A stretch of DNA of 64,000 nt from Alphaproteobacteria bacterium (GCA_033344895.1 JAWPMN010000001.1:1798001-1862000); one strand, 5' to 3'; positions 24,842 to 34,514 are shown, counted from the stretch's first letter. Translations and numbers: made by a program. Notes: generated by a model from the sequence alone, not told the origin.

Positions 24842-25174
24842 TCAGTCTTCCTTGCGTGAGGCCTTTTCCGTCAGTCCGGAGGTGCCTTCGCGGGCGGCAA
24901 GCTTCGCCCAGACCTCGTCGGGCTTCAAGCCCGCATCGGCCCAGAGCACCATCAGGTGGTACAGCAGGTCCGCGCTTTCGGATGCGATGCCCTCGCGCTC
25001 GTCCGCCATCGCCTCGATCACCGTCTCGACGGCTTCCTCACCCAGTTTCTGGGCGATCTTGCCGCGGCCCTTGCCGAACAGCTTGGCGGTATAGGACGTG
25101 TCCGGATCGGCACCCTTGCGCGATGCCACGGTGGCGTAGAGGCGGTCGAGTACCGTCGCGTCGAATTCGCTCAT
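24842..25174 (-). CDS. hisE: phosphoribosyl-ATP pyrophosphatase
   Basis: HisE removes pyrophosphate from phosphoribosyl-ATP, the second step of histidine synthesis. The 110-residue protein has the MazG-like fold motifs: [25 protein letters not shown] (Glu residues for Mg, around 26-50) and [13 protein letters not shown] (about 67-79). It overlaps hisF by 4 bases (ATGA), supporting coupled translation. HisI (cyclohydrolase) is not fused to it and is not in the window. Confidence 0.95.
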   Translation of the reverse strand: MSEFDATVLDRLYATVASRKGADPDTSYTAKLFGKGRGKIAQKLGEEAVETVIEAMADEREGIASESADLLYHLMVLWADAGLKPDEVWAKLAAREGTSGLTEKASRKED

Positions 25175-25971
25175 GCGCCTGCTCCTGAAATCGGGGCGTC
25201 GCTGCCGCCGTCGACCGGACGGACGGGCAGGCCGGCGGCGGCCATATGGGCCTTTGCCTCGGCGATGGAATATTCGCCAAAATGAAAGATCGAGGCCGCC
25301 AGCACGGCGGAGGCGTGACCGTCGCGCACGCCCTCGACCAGATGGTCCAGGGTCCCGACCCCGCCCGATGCAATCACAGGCACCGGCACGGCGTCCGCGA
25401 TGGCGCGGGTCAGCGGGATGTTGAAGCCGGACTTGGTGCCGTCGCGATCCATGGAGGTCAGCAGGATTTCGCCGGCGCCCAGTTCGACCACCTGGCGGGC
25501 AAAAGCGACGGCGTCGATGCCGGTCGGCTCCCGGCCGCCATGGGTGAAGATCTCCCACCGGTCCGGACCGACGGATTTGGCGTCGATGGCGACGACGACG
25601 CATTGCGAGCCGAAGCGTTCCGCCGCTTCCCGGACGAATTCGGGGCGCTTGACGGCCGCCGTGTTGATCGACGCCTTGTCGGCCCCGGCCAGCAGCAGTT
25701 TGCGGATGTCGTCGACCGTGCGCACCCCGCCGCCGACGGTCAGCGGCATGAAGGCGACCGCGGCCGTGCGCGCGACAACGTCATAGATTGTATCGCGGTT
25801 GTCGCTGCTGGCGGTGATGTCCAGGAAGGTCAACTCGTCCGCTCCGGCGGCGTCGTAGATCTTCGCCTGCTCCACCGGATCGCCCGCATCGCGCAGGCCG
25901 ACGAAGTTCACGCCCTTGACGACGCGGCCGTCCTTCACGTCCAGACAGGGGATGACACGGGTCGTCAGCAT
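25171..25971 (-). CDS. hisF: imidazole glycerol phosphate synthase, cyclase subunit
   Basis: HisF, with HisH, converts PRFAR and ammonia to imidazole glycerol phosphate and AICAR. The barrel motifs are clear: [19 protein letters not shown] (5-23, catalytic Asp11), [49 protein letters not shown] (catalytic Asp131 area) and [12 protein letters not shown]. The C-terminus is slightly extended ([12 protein letters not shown]). It lies between hisA (7-base gap) and hisE (4-base overlap). Confidence 0.97.
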   Translation of the reverse strand: MLTTRVIPCLDVKDGRVVKGVNFVGLRDAGDPVEQAKIYDAAGADELTFLDITASSDNRDTIYDVVARTAAVAFMPLTVGGGVRTVDDIRKLLLAGADKASINTAAVKRPEFVREAAERFGSQCVVVAIDAKSVGPDRWEIFTHGGREPTGIDAVAFARQVVELGAGEILLTSMDRDGTKSGFNIPLTRAIADAVPVPVIASGGVGTLDHLVEGVRDGHASAVLAASIFHFGEYSIAEAKAHMAAAGLPVRPVDGGSDAPISGAGA

Positions 25972-25978
25972 GGCGAGA

Positions 25979-26704
25979 TCATCCTTTCAGCACCGCGATG
26001 GCCTCGGCCAGATCCATGCGTCCATCGTACAGCGCCCGGCCGGAAATCGCGCCGGCGATGCCGCCCGCCGCCTTCAGCGATTTCAGATCGTCGATGGAGG
26101 ACACGCCGCCGGAGGCGATGACCGGGGTCGACACCGCGTCGGCCAGGGCCTTGGTCGATGCCACATTGACGCCCTGCAGCGCGCCGTCCCGGTCGATATC
26201 GGTATAGATGATCGCGGCGACGCCCTCGTCCTCGAACATCCGTGCCAGGTCCAGCACTTCCAGCTCCGTCGCCTCGGCCCAGCCTTCGACCGCGACCTTG
26301 CCGTCGCGCGCGTCGATGCCGACCGCGACCTGTCCCGGGAAGGCGGCGCAGGCAGCCTTGACGGTGTCCGGATCCTTTACCGCGACGGTGCCCAGAATGA
26401 CCCGCGACACGCCGCGTTCCAGCCAGGACGAGACATGCGAGACGGATCTGATGCCACCGCCCAGCTGCACCTGCGCGCCGGTGCCGACGGCGTCCAGGAT
26501 CGCGGAGACGGCGTCGGCGTTCTCCGACTTGCCGGAAAAGGCGCCGTTCAGGTCGACCACATGGATCCACTCCGCCCCGGCGTCGACAAAGGCGCGGGCC
26601 TGGGCGCCGGGATCGGTGTTGAAGACCGTCGCCGCGTCCATGTCGCCGCGCAACAGGCGCACGCATTCGCCGTCCTTCAGGTCGATTGCGGGATACAGGA
26701 TCAT
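25979..26704 (-). CDS. hisA: phosphoribosylformimino-5-aminoimidazole carboxamide ribotide isomerase
   Basis: HisA opens the ribose of ProFAR in histidine synthesis. The 241-residue half-barrel repeat protein shows [19 protein letters not shown] (3-21, catalytic Asp8), [63 protein letters not shown] (catalytic Asp about 130) and [13 protein letters not shown]. No sign of PriA-type bifunctionality can be judged by eye. Part of hisB-hisH-hisA-hisF-hisE. Confidence 0.97.
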   Translation of the reverse strand: MILYPAIDLKDGECVRLLRGDMDAATVFNTDPGAQARAFVDAGAEWIHVVDLNGAFSGKSENADAVSAILDAVGTGAQVQLGGGIRSVSHVSSWLERGVSRVILGTVAVKDPDTVKAACAAFPGQVAVGIDARDGKVAVEGWAEATELEVLDLARMFEDEGVAAIIYTDIDRDGALQGVNVASTKALADAVSTPVIASGGVSSIDDLKSLKAAGGIAGAISGRALYDGRMDLAEAIAVLKG

Positions 26705-26715
26705 GACGCCTCGCT

Positions 26716-27348
26716 TCAGGGTTTCCAGGACAGGAAGTTCGAAATCAGGCGCAGGCCGGCGGCCTGGCTCTTTTCCGGGTGGAACTGGGTGCCGACCATG
26801 TTGTCACGGCCAACGGCGGCGGTCAGCGCCTCCCCGTAATCGACCTGGGCCAGACACTGGTCCGGGTGATCCGTTTTCAGGTGATAGCTGTGGACATAGT
26901 AGCAATAGGCGCCGGGTTCGATCCCGTCGAAGACCGGATGATCGGCGACACGGATCAGGTCGTTCCAGCCCATATGCGGGACCTTCAGCGCCGGGTCGTT
27001 GGGACGGATCGGGGTAACCCGGCCCGGAATCCAGCCGAAGCCCGGGGTCTCGCCATGTTCCTCGCCGAGACCCGCCATCAACTGCATGCCGACACAGATG
27101 CCCAGGAACGGACGACCCTTGTCGATCACCGCGTCCTGCAGGGTTTCGTACAGCCCCTCGACCTTCATCAGGCCCGCGCGGCAATCGGCAAAGGCGCCGA
27201 CGCCCGGCAGTACGATCCGGTCCGCCGCCGCGATTTCCGCGATGTCGTCCGTGACGGAGATTTTATCCGTCGGGCCGGCCATCCGCTCGAACGCCTTCGC
27301 GGCGGAATGCAGATTGCCCGACCCGTAATCGACGATGGTTGTCCGCAT
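26716..27348 (-). CDS. hisH: imidazole glycerol phosphate synthase, glutaminase subunit
   Basis: HisH is the class I glutamine amidotransferase that feeds ammonia to HisF. The 210-residue protein has the catalytic triad: Cys in [11 protein letters not shown] (about 80-90), and His and Glu in [10 protein letters not shown] (about 188-197). The start [20 protein letters not shown] is standard. It is 11 bases upstream of hisA and 6 bases downstream of hisB. Confidence 0.97.
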   Translation of the reverse strand: MRTTIVDYGSGNLHSAAKAFERMAGPTDKISVTDDIAEIAAADRIVLPGVGAFADCRAGLMKVEGLYETLQDAVIDKGRPFLGICVGMQLMAGLGEEHGETPGFGWIPGRVTPIRPNDPALKVPHMGWNDLIRVADHPVFDGIEPGAYCYYVHSYHLKTDHPDQCLAQVDYGEALTAAVGRDNMVGTQFHPEKSQAAGLRLISNFLSWKP

Positions 27349-27354
27349 GGCCGA

Positions 27355-27957
27355 CTACAGCGACTCGCCCAGCGTGCCCTTGGTCGAGGGCACCTGGTCG
27401 GCCTTGCGCGGGTCGATGGCGGTCGCCGCCTTCAATGCGCGGGCCAGGCCCTTGTAGCAGCTCTCGGCGATATGGTGATTGTTCTCGCCGTAGAGATTCT
27501 CGACATGCAGGGTCGCGCCCGACGCCTGGGCGAAAGCCGCGAACCATTCCTTGAACAGTTCGGTGTCGAAATCGCCCAGTTTCGGCTTGGTGAAGTTCAC
27601 CTTCCAGACCAGATAGGGCCGGCCGGACAGGTCGATCGACACCCGGGTCAGGGTCTCGTCCATCGGGATATAGGCATGGCCGTAACGCTCGATTCCCTTG
27701 CGGTCGCCCAGCGCCTTCAGCACGGCCTCGCCGACGACATAGCCGCTGTCCTCGGTGGTGTGATGGAAATCGATATGCAGGTCGCCCTCGGCCCGCAGGG
27801 TCAGGTCGATCAGGCTGTGCTTGGAGAGCTGCTCCAGCATATGGTCCAGGAAGCCGATTCCGGTCTGGACGTCATAGACGCCCTCCCCATCCAGGTTCAC
27901 CGACCCGGAAATCTGAGTTTCCTTCGTATTGCGCTCGACCGACGCCTGCCGCATCAC
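27355..27957 (-). CDS. hisB: imidazoleglycerol-phosphate dehydratase
   Basis: HisB (monofunctional, as usual in this class) dehydrates imidazole glycerol phosphate. Metal-binding duplicated motifs are present: [14 protein letters not shown] (about 36-49) and [20 protein letters not shown] (about 59-78), then [23 protein letters not shown] (about 155-177). It is the first gene of the visible his operon. The region upstream (27958-28278) holds two palindromic repeats; no leader peptide rich in His codons is seen. Confidence 0.97.
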   Translation of the reverse strand: MMRQASVERNTKETQISGSVNLDGEGVYDVQTGIGFLDHMLEQLSKHSLIDLTLRAEGDLHIDFHHTTEDSGYVVGEAVLKALGDRKGIERYGHAYIPMDETLTRVSIDLSGRPYLVWKVNFTKPKLGDFDTELFKEWFAAFAQASGATLHVENLYGENNHHIAESCYKGLARALKAATAIDPRKADQVPSTKGTLGESL

Positions 27958-28042
27958 CGTTTTCCTTCATTCGATCCATCGAATGCGGTGCAAATAGCAG
28001 GCACGGCGCGGAAAGGCTAGACGCACGTGGATTTCGACAATT

Positions 28043-28123
28043 GTGTTCCTGCAAAAGCAGGAACCTTCGCCATAGAGGATGCGTTGCCGGAACAAGGAAG
28101 GCTCCTGCTTCCGCAGGAGCACG
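28043..28123. repeat. dispersed ~80-bp palindromic repeat, copy 3
   Basis: Left arm from GTGTTCCTGCAAAAGCAGG and right arm ending GCTTCCGCAGGAGCACG. Together with copy 4, 58 bases further on, it fills most of the 320-base gap between hisB and the next minus-strand gene. No gene or terminator of another kind is visible in this gap. Confidence 0.85.
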
Positions 28124-28181
28124 TCTCGCCATTTTTTCACGCTTATGCAGGTGGGGTGGGAATGACGAAAAACCCAACCTC

Positions 28182-28262
28182 CGTGTTCCTGCGAAAGCAG
28201 GAACCTTCCTTGCCATAAGTCGGGACCGGGGACGCAGAAGGCCCCTGCTTTCGCAGGGGCGC
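28182..28262. repeat. dispersed ~80-bp palindromic repeat, copy 4
   Basis: Left arm from CGTGTTCCTGCGAAAGCAGG, right arm ending GCTTTCGCAGGGGCGC. It ends 17 bases from the stop codon of the glycine-zipper gene at 28279 and, on the minus strand, would form the 3' hairpin of that transcript. Confidence 0.85.
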
Positions 28263-28278
28263 ATTGCATGGGTCGGCG

Positions 28279-28959
28279 TCAGCTGACGATCTGCCAGGTG
28301 CCGTCCGGGTTGCGGCAGGCGGTGCCGTAGACCTCCTGAACCTGACGGCCGATCGTGCCGGTGGTCACGTATTCGCGGCAGTAGCGGCCGCTATTGGTCT
28401 GCCAGGTGCGCACCGGGGTGATCGACTGCCGGGTCGGCGTCGTGGTGCCGTGCCGGTTCGGGTTCTGCCAGACGACAGGTTGGCCGTCGGGGACCCGCTC
28501 CAGCGTCTGGCTGACGCAGCGCCGATCGCTGGCGTCCATGCTGCCGCCGATGCTGTTGCCGGCGATCAGGCCGACGATGGCGCCGCCGATGATCGCGACG
28601 GTCTTGCCGTCGCCCTTGCCGAACTGGGTGCCCAGGGCCGCGCCCGCCGCGCCACCAATCAGCGCGCCGATCAGATCGCTGTTGCAGCCGAATCCGCCAC
28701 CGCTCAAGGCGTTGCCGCGGGTATGGTGCTGCTGCGGATGGCCGTAATAGTAGTTGTTGGTGACGTTGCGCTGCACGACGCGGTGGTCATGGCGATGATT
28801 GTCGCGGCCATGGTCGTGATAATGCTGTTTCGCGCGCCAGCCATGCGCCGGGGCCCAGCCGGGCGGATCGGCGAAGGCCGCTGCCGGCATCAGGCCGAGG
28901 CCCAGCAGGGCGGCCACGAGTAGACTGGTTGCGCGATGCGAAAGACGGGTGCGGGTCAT
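28279..28959 (-). CDS. glycine-zipper surface antigen-type protein
   Basis: A 226-residue exported protein: signal peptide (1-30, ending AFA), a His- and Asp-rich segment (about 45-75, for example HDHGRDNHRHDHR if read through), an Asn/Tyr/His stretch, a glycine-zipper membrane-like segment (LIGALIGGAAGAALGT and AIIGGAIVGLIAGNSIGG, about 96-143) and a C-terminal surface-antigen domain (about 145-226; QPVVWQNPNR, GRYCREY, GTACRNPDGTWQIV), as in the Rickettsia 17-kDa antigen family. The start has GGGAG upstream. Likely an outer-membrane-associated protein; the His-rich part may bind metal. Confidence 0.82.
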   Translation of the reverse strand: MTRTRLSHRATSLLVAALLGLGLMPAAAFADPPGWAPAHGWRAKQHYHDHGRDNHRHDHRVVQRNVTNNYYYGHPQQHHTRGNALSGGGFGCNSDLIGALIGGAAGAALGTQFGKGDGKTVAIIGGAIVGLIAGNSIGGSMDASDRRCVSQTLERVPDGQPVVWQNPNRHGTTTPTRQSITPVRTWQTNSGRYCREYVTTGTIGRQVQEVYGTACRNPDGTWQIVS

Positions 28960-29104
28960 GATCTGACTCCCAGTTGCCGAACATTCCGGGAGTAACGACG
29001 GGCCAGATGCCGAATTCCGTCGAAAAAGAACTGGGACTTTTTGGGGTAAATCTGCTGCCAACACGTTCTTCAAGTGCGCGCCGGACGGTCTACGCCTGAT
29101 GATT

Positions 29105-29899
29105 TCAGAGAAGAGACGTCCAATAGTCGATGCGTGGGGTGCACGCATGGGCGGGGTTTGCCAGAAACGACTTCGGGTTTTCTACCTGGTCGAAACGCAT
29201 GCGCGACGGCGACCAATTGTACACCTCGTTCCCACCTTCGGCTTCCACCAGAAGAACGCCGTGGAAATACCAGACTTGGCCCATTTTGTATCCGCTCGCC
29301 GTGGTGAAAAAGGAGAAGCCCCTGAGGTCGAGGAACGAAGTCACCTTGTCGTCGCGGAAATGTCCGCCAATACAGAAGCGGCGGTTTTCGGCCAGGGTCT
29401 CAGCCTGAACCACAACGATTGCAACCACTGACAAAGACCAAATAGCTGCGGATACGGCAAAGGCTTGGCACCCGGAAGCGATCCAACGGCGTTTCCGTCC
29501 ACTGCTTTCTGACCTGAATGCCAGGAGAGCCGCGATGATCGCAGCGCCGATTGCGGAACCTTGGAGAAGAACCAGGACGTCTCCGGCGCCGCCCAGCATT
29601 GCGGCGAGTAGCGTCAGAATAGAACCGAAAACCCAGACGCATCCGGCGAGGAAAGAAGCGCAATGCTGCGACATAAGCATTGGGTGGAACCGGTGGAGGA
29701 CAACGAGGAACAGGGGGATCACCGGTGCGATCAAAACAACTAGTGCCGATAGCATGAGACCTTCGGTTCCGTCGGCCTCACGAATGGAGATAACCGATGA
29801 AGGCGTTAACCCGGCAGCCACGACCAAAGCCGAGGCAAGCCGTCGCCGAAATGGGCTACAGGGGACCCGGCGAAGCCATGTTCGTGAAACAGACGTCAT
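29105..29899 (-). CDS. membrane protein of unknown function
   Basis: A 264-residue protein with about five hydrophobic segments (about 20-38, 48-68, 82-105, 108-128, 145-165) followed by a soluble C-terminal part of about 95 residues (GGHFRDDKVTSFLDLRGFSF onward). No known motif. Base and codon composition look less GC-rich than in adjacent genes, which suggests recent acquisition or low expression. It stands alone between genes with their own signals. Confidence 0.55.
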   Translation of the reverse strand: MTSVSRTWLRRVPCSPFRRRLASALVVAAGLTPSSVISIREADGTEGLMLSALVVLIAPVIPLFLVVLHRFHPMLMSQHCASFLAGCVWVFGSILTLLAAMLGGAGDVLVLLQGSAIGAAIIAALLAFRSESSGRKRRWIASGCQAFAVSAAIWSLSVVAIVVVQAETLAENRRFCIGGHFRDDKVTSFLDLRGFSFFTTASGYKMGQVWYFHGVLLVEAEGGNEVYNWSPSRMRFDQVENPKSFLANPAHACTPRIDYWTSLL

Positions 29900-29974
29900 C
29901 GGCGAAAGCTCTAATGTCGATCGCGGGCATTAGGCTAGGAATTTTTGTCGAAATTAGGACACTTATGGGACCAA

Positions 29975-30017
29975 ATGGCACCGGCGCGCGCCGTTTGAGG
30001 CGCGCAGCCGGTGCCAT
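29975..30017 (-). terminator. terminator hairpin after the decarboxylase gene
   Basis: ATGGCACCGGC and GCCGGTGCCAT, extended inward by CGCGCC/GGCGCG, form a long, nearly perfect stem with a 6-base loop, starting about 33 bases after the decarboxylase stop. The following T tract is weak (ATTTGG on the minus strand), so termination may be partial. Confidence 0.6.
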
Positions 30018-30049
30018 GGCCGCCCACTGACTTCAGATAAGCCGGGACT

Positions 30050-31297
30050 TTAGATGCAGACGGCGTCCAGCGGGGGGAAACCGTTGAAGCCGACCGACGA
30101 ATAGGTCGTCGTGTAGGCGCCGGTGCCCAGGATCCAGATCCGGTCGCCGTCCTGCAGGTTCATCGGCAGGCTGTAGGCGGTCTTCTCGTACAGGACATCG
30201 GCGCTGTCGCAGCTCGGGCCCGCGATGACAACCGGGCCCTCCGGGCCGCCACAATCGGGCGTCTCGAAGCGGTAGCGGATGGCTTCGTCCATGGTCTCGG
30301 CCAGGCCGGAAAACTTGCCGATATCCAGATAGACCCAGCGACGGTCGTCGCCGTCGCCTTTTTCCGAGACCAGCACGACTTCCGCGGCGATGCAGCCGGC
30401 ATCCGCGACCAGGCCGCGACCCGGCTCGGCGATCAGGGCGACATTCAGGTCGCCGAAATGGCGCAGGGCGAAAGCCCGGACGGTTTCCGCATAGTCGCGC
30501 GGGTCCTGGGCGGCGGATCGGGTCATGGTGGCGGGGAATCCGCCGCCCAGATTGACCAGGCCGATTTCGACGCCGCGCGCCGCCAGGCGGTCGATCAGCG
30601 CGCGGGCGCGGGCGAAGCAGCGGTCCCAGGCGCCCAGATCGCCCTGTTGCGATCCGACATGGAAGGAAATGCCCGGACGCTGGAAGCCCAGCTCCACGGC
30701 CCGGACCAGCAGTTCTTCGGCCATCGTGTCGGCACAGCCGAATTTCTTGCCCAGGGGCCATTCAGCGCCGGTTCCGTCCACCAGGACGCGACAGTAGACG
30801 CCGGTCCCCGGCGCGGCTTCCGCCAGTTTCTCCAGTTCGGCTTCACTGTCGAAGGCGAATAGCGGCACGCCGGCAGAATGCGCGAAGGCGATGTCGGATC
30901 GGCGTTTGATCGTGTTGCCGAAGGACAGGCGCGACGCGGGGATGCCCAGCGCCAGGCACTGCTCGATCTCACCACGGCTGGCGACGTCGAAATTGCTGCC
31001 TTCGGCGGCCAGGCGGGCGAGGAGCTGCGGCGCCGGGTTGGCCTTGACGGCGTAGTGGATGCGCGCCGGGGACAGGGCGTCCGCCAGCACGCGGTAGCGG
31101 TCGGCGACGGCGTCCAGGTCCATGACCAGGGTCGGTCGGTCGAAACGGGCATCGGCCATGAATTCGGCCAGACGCCCGGTCAGCGCGGTCGGTGCCGGCT
31201 GGCCGCCGTCGATGATGCGCAGGCGGGTGCGGGCACCCAGATCTTCGGAAACAATAGCGGTCTCGGCGGCCGCACGGCCGCCCGTCACAATACCCAT
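30050..31297 (-). CDS. ornithine/lysine/diaminopimelate-type decarboxylase (PLP fold III)
   Basis: A 415-residue group IV decarboxylase. PLP-lysine motif HYAVKANPAPQ (about 81-91, Lys85), FDVASRGEIEQCL, GFQRPGISFHVGSQ (about 210-223), LNLGGGFPATM-like VNLGGGFP, AEPGRGLVADAG and the C-terminal GPSCDSADVLYE (catalytic Cys) all fit alphaproteobacterial ornithine or lysine/ornithine decarboxylases that start putrescine synthesis. The CDSADV motif argues for ODC rather than LysA (which has CESGD). ATG 31297 has GGGAG upstream. A leader of about 240 bases precedes it. Confidence 0.9.
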   Translation of the reverse strand: MGIVTGGRAAAETAIVSEDLGARTRLRIIDGGQPAPTALTGRLAEFMADARFDRPTLVMDLDAVADRYRVLADALSPARIHYAVKANPAPQLLARLAAEGSNFDVASRGEIEQCLALGIPASRLSFGNTIKRRSDIAFAHSAGVPLFAFDSEAELEKLAEAAPGTGVYCRVLVDGTGAEWPLGKKFGCADTMAEELLVRAVELGFQRPGISFHVGSQQGDLGAWDRCFARARALIDRLAARGVEIGLVNLGGGFPATMTRSAAQDPRDYAETVRAFALRHFGDLNVALIAEPGRGLVADAGCIAAEVVLVSEKGDGDDRRWVYLDIGKFSGLAETMDEAIRYRFETPDCGGPEGPVVIAGPSCDSADVLYEKTAYSLPMNLQDGDRIWILGTGAYTTTYSSVGFNGFPPLDAVCI

Positions 31298-31540
31298 ATC
31301 CCGGCACTCCCTTCCGGATGGGGTTCCGCCGTCCCTCATGGGGTGTCCACTTGGGGATCGCACGGTACCCGAGCTGTCCAAAAAGGACGCCTCCGTCGTT
31401 ACATACACCCATCCGGCGATCCAACTCGGACCGGGGGACAGGATCGGGGCGGGCCGGGATATACCAGAACTGTTCTGGAGGCCTCTCCCGATCGCAGGGG
31501 CCAGTGGCACGTGCGTCGAGCGTCAACACGAGATCGCATA
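31298..31540 (-). promoter_or_regulatory. long leader upstream of the decarboxylase gene, possible speF-type element
   Basis: About 240 bases separate a plausible -10 (TTTATAT, near 31540) from the start codon. Within it, an ATG-initiated frame (from about 31411) runs in the gene's upstream region, and a GTCC-TTTTT-GGAC hairpin is visible. In alphaproteobacteria the Rfam speF motif sits upstream of such ornithine decarboxylase genes. I cannot confirm the motif by eye. Confidence 0.35.
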
Positions 31541-31641
31541 TAAAGCCGATCGCGACCGGTGAGATGTCTCATTTCCGGGGAGGAGGAATGCGAAAAATGC
31601 ATGACGCGCATCGATTTTTCGGTCGCCGGCCGCGTCGGCCG

Positions 31642-32598
31642 CTATTGCTGCCCCGGCTGTTCTAGCTGCCAGCGGAATCCGCGATCGGAAAGGCGCCGCT
31701 GGACCCGCCCCGGATAGTCCGAAACGATCGCATCGACGCCGAGATCGATCATCCTGTCGATATCGGCGGCCTCGTTGACGGTCCAGACGGCAATGCACAA
31801 TCCGAGTTCCCTGGCCCGGGCGGCGGTCCTGGCGGTGAGGTCGTCATAGTACGGACACCACAGCATTCCGCCGGCCTCTTTCACCATGTCGGGAACCGCG
31901 TCTTCCCGCCCCTGGAAATCCGGGCTGACGGTCCTGGACGAATCTTCCCCGGCATCGTCCGCCTTGTCCGGAAGCTTTGTCAGATAGGAGGCCGGCATGT
32001 CCGGCGCCTGGCGCTGGCATTCCGCCAAAAGGTTCCAGTCGAAGCTGTGCAGGATCGTGCGCCGGTCGAGATTCGCGCTCCGCACCTCCGCTACAACCAC
32101 CTCCACCAGCGTCTTCCGATAGTCGGCGTCCCCGGCAAGGTCGGGGTCGGATTTCAGCTCGAGCATGAGATGCGCATCGGAGAACCTGGCCTCCGACACC
32201 AGGCGCAGCAGATCTGAAAGTCGGGGGACCCGAACGCCGTCAAACTGCGCCTGATCGGGAAACCGGCGGCCGTAATCCGTCAGCCCGTCCAGCCGTCCGA
32301 TGTCGAACTGTCCGATCTCGTCCAGGGTCAAGGACGATACTTTCGGTTCCTCGCCGACAAGAAACCGGCCGTCCGGGCCGCGGAATGTCGGGGCATGAAG
32401 ACGGTGGTTATGAGTGATGACCGGCACATTGTCACCGGTCAGGACGACATCGAATTCCAGCAGATTCGTGCCTGTCGAGAGCGTGAATTCGAAACCGATC
32501 AGTGAGTTTTCGGGCAGAATGCCGCGTGCGCCACGATGTCCGATGACGCGGATCATGTCGTCACCGCCCCGGAATGCGTCGACCTGAGAGAAACGCAT
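31642..32598 (-). CDS. glycerophosphodiester phosphodiesterase
   Basis: The GDPD domain is clear: HRGARGILPENSLIGF (His21, Arg22, Glu30, Asn31), LLEFDVVLTGDNVPVITHN (Glu48, Asp50, His64) and LMLELKSDP; the C-terminus has CIAVWTVNEAADIDRMIDLGVDAIVSDYP. It hydrolyses glycerophosphodiesters to glycerol 3-phosphate plus an alcohol. Its ATG overlaps the ugpC stop (TGATG), so it is translated with the transporter; an internal ATG at 32556 is an alternative that starts right at the domain. It likely supplies G3P from imported or exported diesters, as UgpQ does. No signal peptide, so cytoplasmic. Confidence 0.93.
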   Translation of the reverse strand: MRFSQVDAFRGGDDMIRVIGHRGARGILPENSLIGFEFTLSTGTNLLEFDVVLTGDNVPVITHNHRLHAPTFRGPDGRFLVGEEPKVSSLTLDEIGQFDIGRLDGLTDYGRRFPDQAQFDGVRVPRLSDLLRLVSEARFSDAHLMLELKSDPDLAGDADYRKTLVEVVVAEVRSANLDRRTILHSFDWNLLAECQRQAPDMPASYLTKLPDKADDAGEDSSRTVSPDFQGREDAVPDMVKEAGGMLWCPYYDDLTARTAARARELGLCIAVWTVNEAADIDRMIDLGVDAIVSDYPGRVQRRLSDRGFRWQLEQPGQQ

Positions 32599-33653
32599 CA
32601 GTTCGGAAGCCTTTGCCCGGTCTGACCGTCAAACAGATGGATATGGTCGGGCTTAACCGAGAACCGCAATTCAATTCCCTTGTCGCCGACCGGGTGCACG
32701 CCGGGCATGCTGATCGTGATGGCATCTCCCGTCGCGGCAAGATTTCCGTGCAGCAACGTGTTGGCGCCCAGCGGCTCCGCCATCAGGACCTTCGCCGCGA
32801 TCGGTCCCTGCTCGTCACGCACCAGGTGCTCCGGCCGGATGCCGAGCTTCACATCGGCCTTCAGATCGGGGGCGGCACCGATTTCGACACCCCCGACCCG
32901 GGCGACACCGCCCTCGAGCCGGGCGTCAAACACGTTCATCGCGGGGCTTCCGATGAACTGTGCCGCAAACAGCGTGTGCGGTGTCTCATAGACTTCCAGC
33001 GGCGTGCCGATCTGCTCCACGACACCGCCATTCATGACGATCATGCGGTCCGCCATTGTCATGGCTTCGACCTGGTCATGGGTCACATAGAGCGATGTGA
33101 TGCCCAGTTTTTCCTGCAGTTCGCGGATTTCGAGGCGCATCTGCACGCGCAGCTTGGCGTCGAGATTTGACAGGGGCTCATCGAAGAGAAAGACCGCCGG
33201 TTCCCGCACAATGGCCCGTCCCATGGCGACCCGCTGGCGCTGACCGCCGGACAGTTGCCGGGGCTTTCGGTCAAGCAGCGGCTCCAGCTGCAGGAGCTTT
33301 GCCGCTTCCTGAACCTTCTGGGCGATCGTTGCCTTGGGGAGGCCCTTGATCTTCAGCCCATAGCCCATGTTCTGGCGCACCGACATATGCGGGTAGAGCG
33401 CATAATTCTGAAACACCATGGCGATATCCCGATCCATGGGTTCCTTTTCATTCGCCAGATCGTCGCCGATGAAGACCTCGCCCGATGTGACGGTTTCCAG
33501 ACCGGCGACCATGCGCAGCAAGGTGGATTTTCCGCAGCCGGAAGGACCGACGATGACGATGAACTCGCCATTCTCGATCGCGACATCGACGCCGTGGATC
33601 ACCTCCGTCGAACCAAAGCTTTTCTTCACATTTCTCAGAGTAACGGTCGCCAT
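32598..33653 (-). CDS. ugpC: ABC transporter ATP-binding protein, Ugp type
   Basis: A 351-residue ATPase of the MalK/UgpC group: Walker [10 protein letters not shown] (36-44), Q-loop in [12 protein letters not shown], signature [14 protein letters not shown] (about 134-147), Walker [13 protein letters not shown] (about 153-164), switch His in [11 protein letters not shown], and a C-terminal TOBE/regulatory domain (about 240-351). It follows the permease genes and overlaps the phosphodiesterase gene by one base. The substrate assignment to sn-glycerol 3-phosphate or its diesters rests on the operon. Confidence 0.93.
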   Translation of the reverse strand: MATVTLRNVKKSFGSTEVIHGVDVAIENGEFIVIVGPSGCGKSTLLRMVAGLETVTSGEVFIGDDLANEKEPMDRDIAMVFQNYALYPHMSVRQNMGYGLKIKGLPKATIAQKVQEAAKLLQLEPLLDRKPRQLSGGQRQRVAMGRAIVREPAVFLFDEPLSNLDAKLRVQMRLEIRELQEKLGITSLYVTHDQVEAMTMADRMIVMNGGVVEQIGTPLEVYETPHTLFAAQFIGSPAMNVFDARLEGGVARVGGVEIGAAPDLKADVKLGIRPEHLVRDEQGPIAAKVLMAEPLGANTLLHGNLAATGDAITISMPGVHPVGDKGIELRFSVKPDHIHLFDGQTGQRLPN

Positions 33654-33656
33654 GTT

Positions 33657-34514
33657 CTATTTCTCACTATCGACGAGGCCACGGACAAACAGCTTCTGCA
33701 TCGACACGACAACGATCACCGGCGGGATCATTGCGAGGATCGACGTTGCCATGATGACCGGCCAGTCCGCCCAATCGTCCCCCGACGGGAACATCTGCTT
33801 GATGCCCATCACGATCGTGTTCATTTCCGGGTCCGTGGTGATCAGAAGCGGCCACAGATATTGGTTCCAGCCATAGATGAACAGAATGACGAACAGGGCC
33901 GCCACGTTGGTCCGGCTCATCGGGACGACGATGTCGATGAAGAACCGCATCGGGCGCGCGCCATCCACCCGGGCCGCCTCTGCCAGCTCGTCCGGAATGG
34001 TCAGAAAGAACTGCCGGAAGAGGAAGGTCGCCGTGGCCGACGCGATCAGCGGCAGGATCAGGCCGGAATAGCTGTTCAGCATGCCGAACCCGGCAACGAC
34101 CTCATAGGTCGGGACGATGCGCACCTCGACCGGCAGCATCAGGGTGAGGAAGATCAGCCAGAAGAAGGTCGTACGCCCGGGAAAGCGGAAATAGACGATC
34201 GCGAAGGCCGACAGCAGCGAGATGATGATCTTGCCGACCGCGATGCCGACCGCCATCACAAGGCTGTTGAGCAACATCGTCATGACCGGGACGTTCACCC
34301 CGGAAAAGAGCGCCGCCTTGTAGTTCTCAAGGAACCGGTCGCCCGGCCAGATCGGCATCGGAGGAGACACGATATCGGGCTGGGTCACGGTGGAGGCGAC
34401 GAATGCGAGCCAGATCGGAAAGAAGATGACCAGCACGCCCGCGATCATGAACACATGGGTCAGCCACAGACCGGCGCCGCGCTTTTCCACCATGCCGCTG
34501 ACTTGGCGAGACAT
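33657..34514 (-). CDS. ugpE: ABC transporter permease, Ugp type
   Basis: A 285-residue permease with six transmembrane segments and the EAA loop [20 protein letters not shown] (about 183-202). It begins with [20 protein letters not shown]. UgpE-like features include the [18 protein letters not shown] periplasmic part (with [10 protein letters not shown]) and the [27 protein letters not shown] segment (split). Its ATG overlaps the ugpA stop by one base (TGATG). Confidence 0.92.
   Translation of the reverse strand: MSRQVSGMVEKRGAGLWLTHVFMIAGVLVIFFPIWLAFVASTVTQPDIVSPPMPIWPGDRFLENYKAALFSGVNVPVMTMLLNSLVMAVGIAVGKIIISLLSAFAIVYFRFPGRTTFFWLIFLTLMLPVEVRIVPTYEVVAGFGMLNSYSGLILPLIASATATFLFRQFFLTIPDELAEAARVDGARPMRFFIDIVVPMSRTNVAALFVILFIYGWNQYLWPLLITTDPEMNTIVMGIKQMFPSGDDWADWPVIMATSILAMIPPVIVVVSMQKLFVRGLVDSEK

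Noticed and set aside
26779-28020. Plus-strand open frame opposite hisH and hisB
   Set aside because: Shadow of the certain his genes; no ribosome site and no domain.
28027-28286. Short open frames in the gap upstream of hisB
   Set aside because: They are translations of the palindromic repeats (repeated KAGTF-like strings), not genes.
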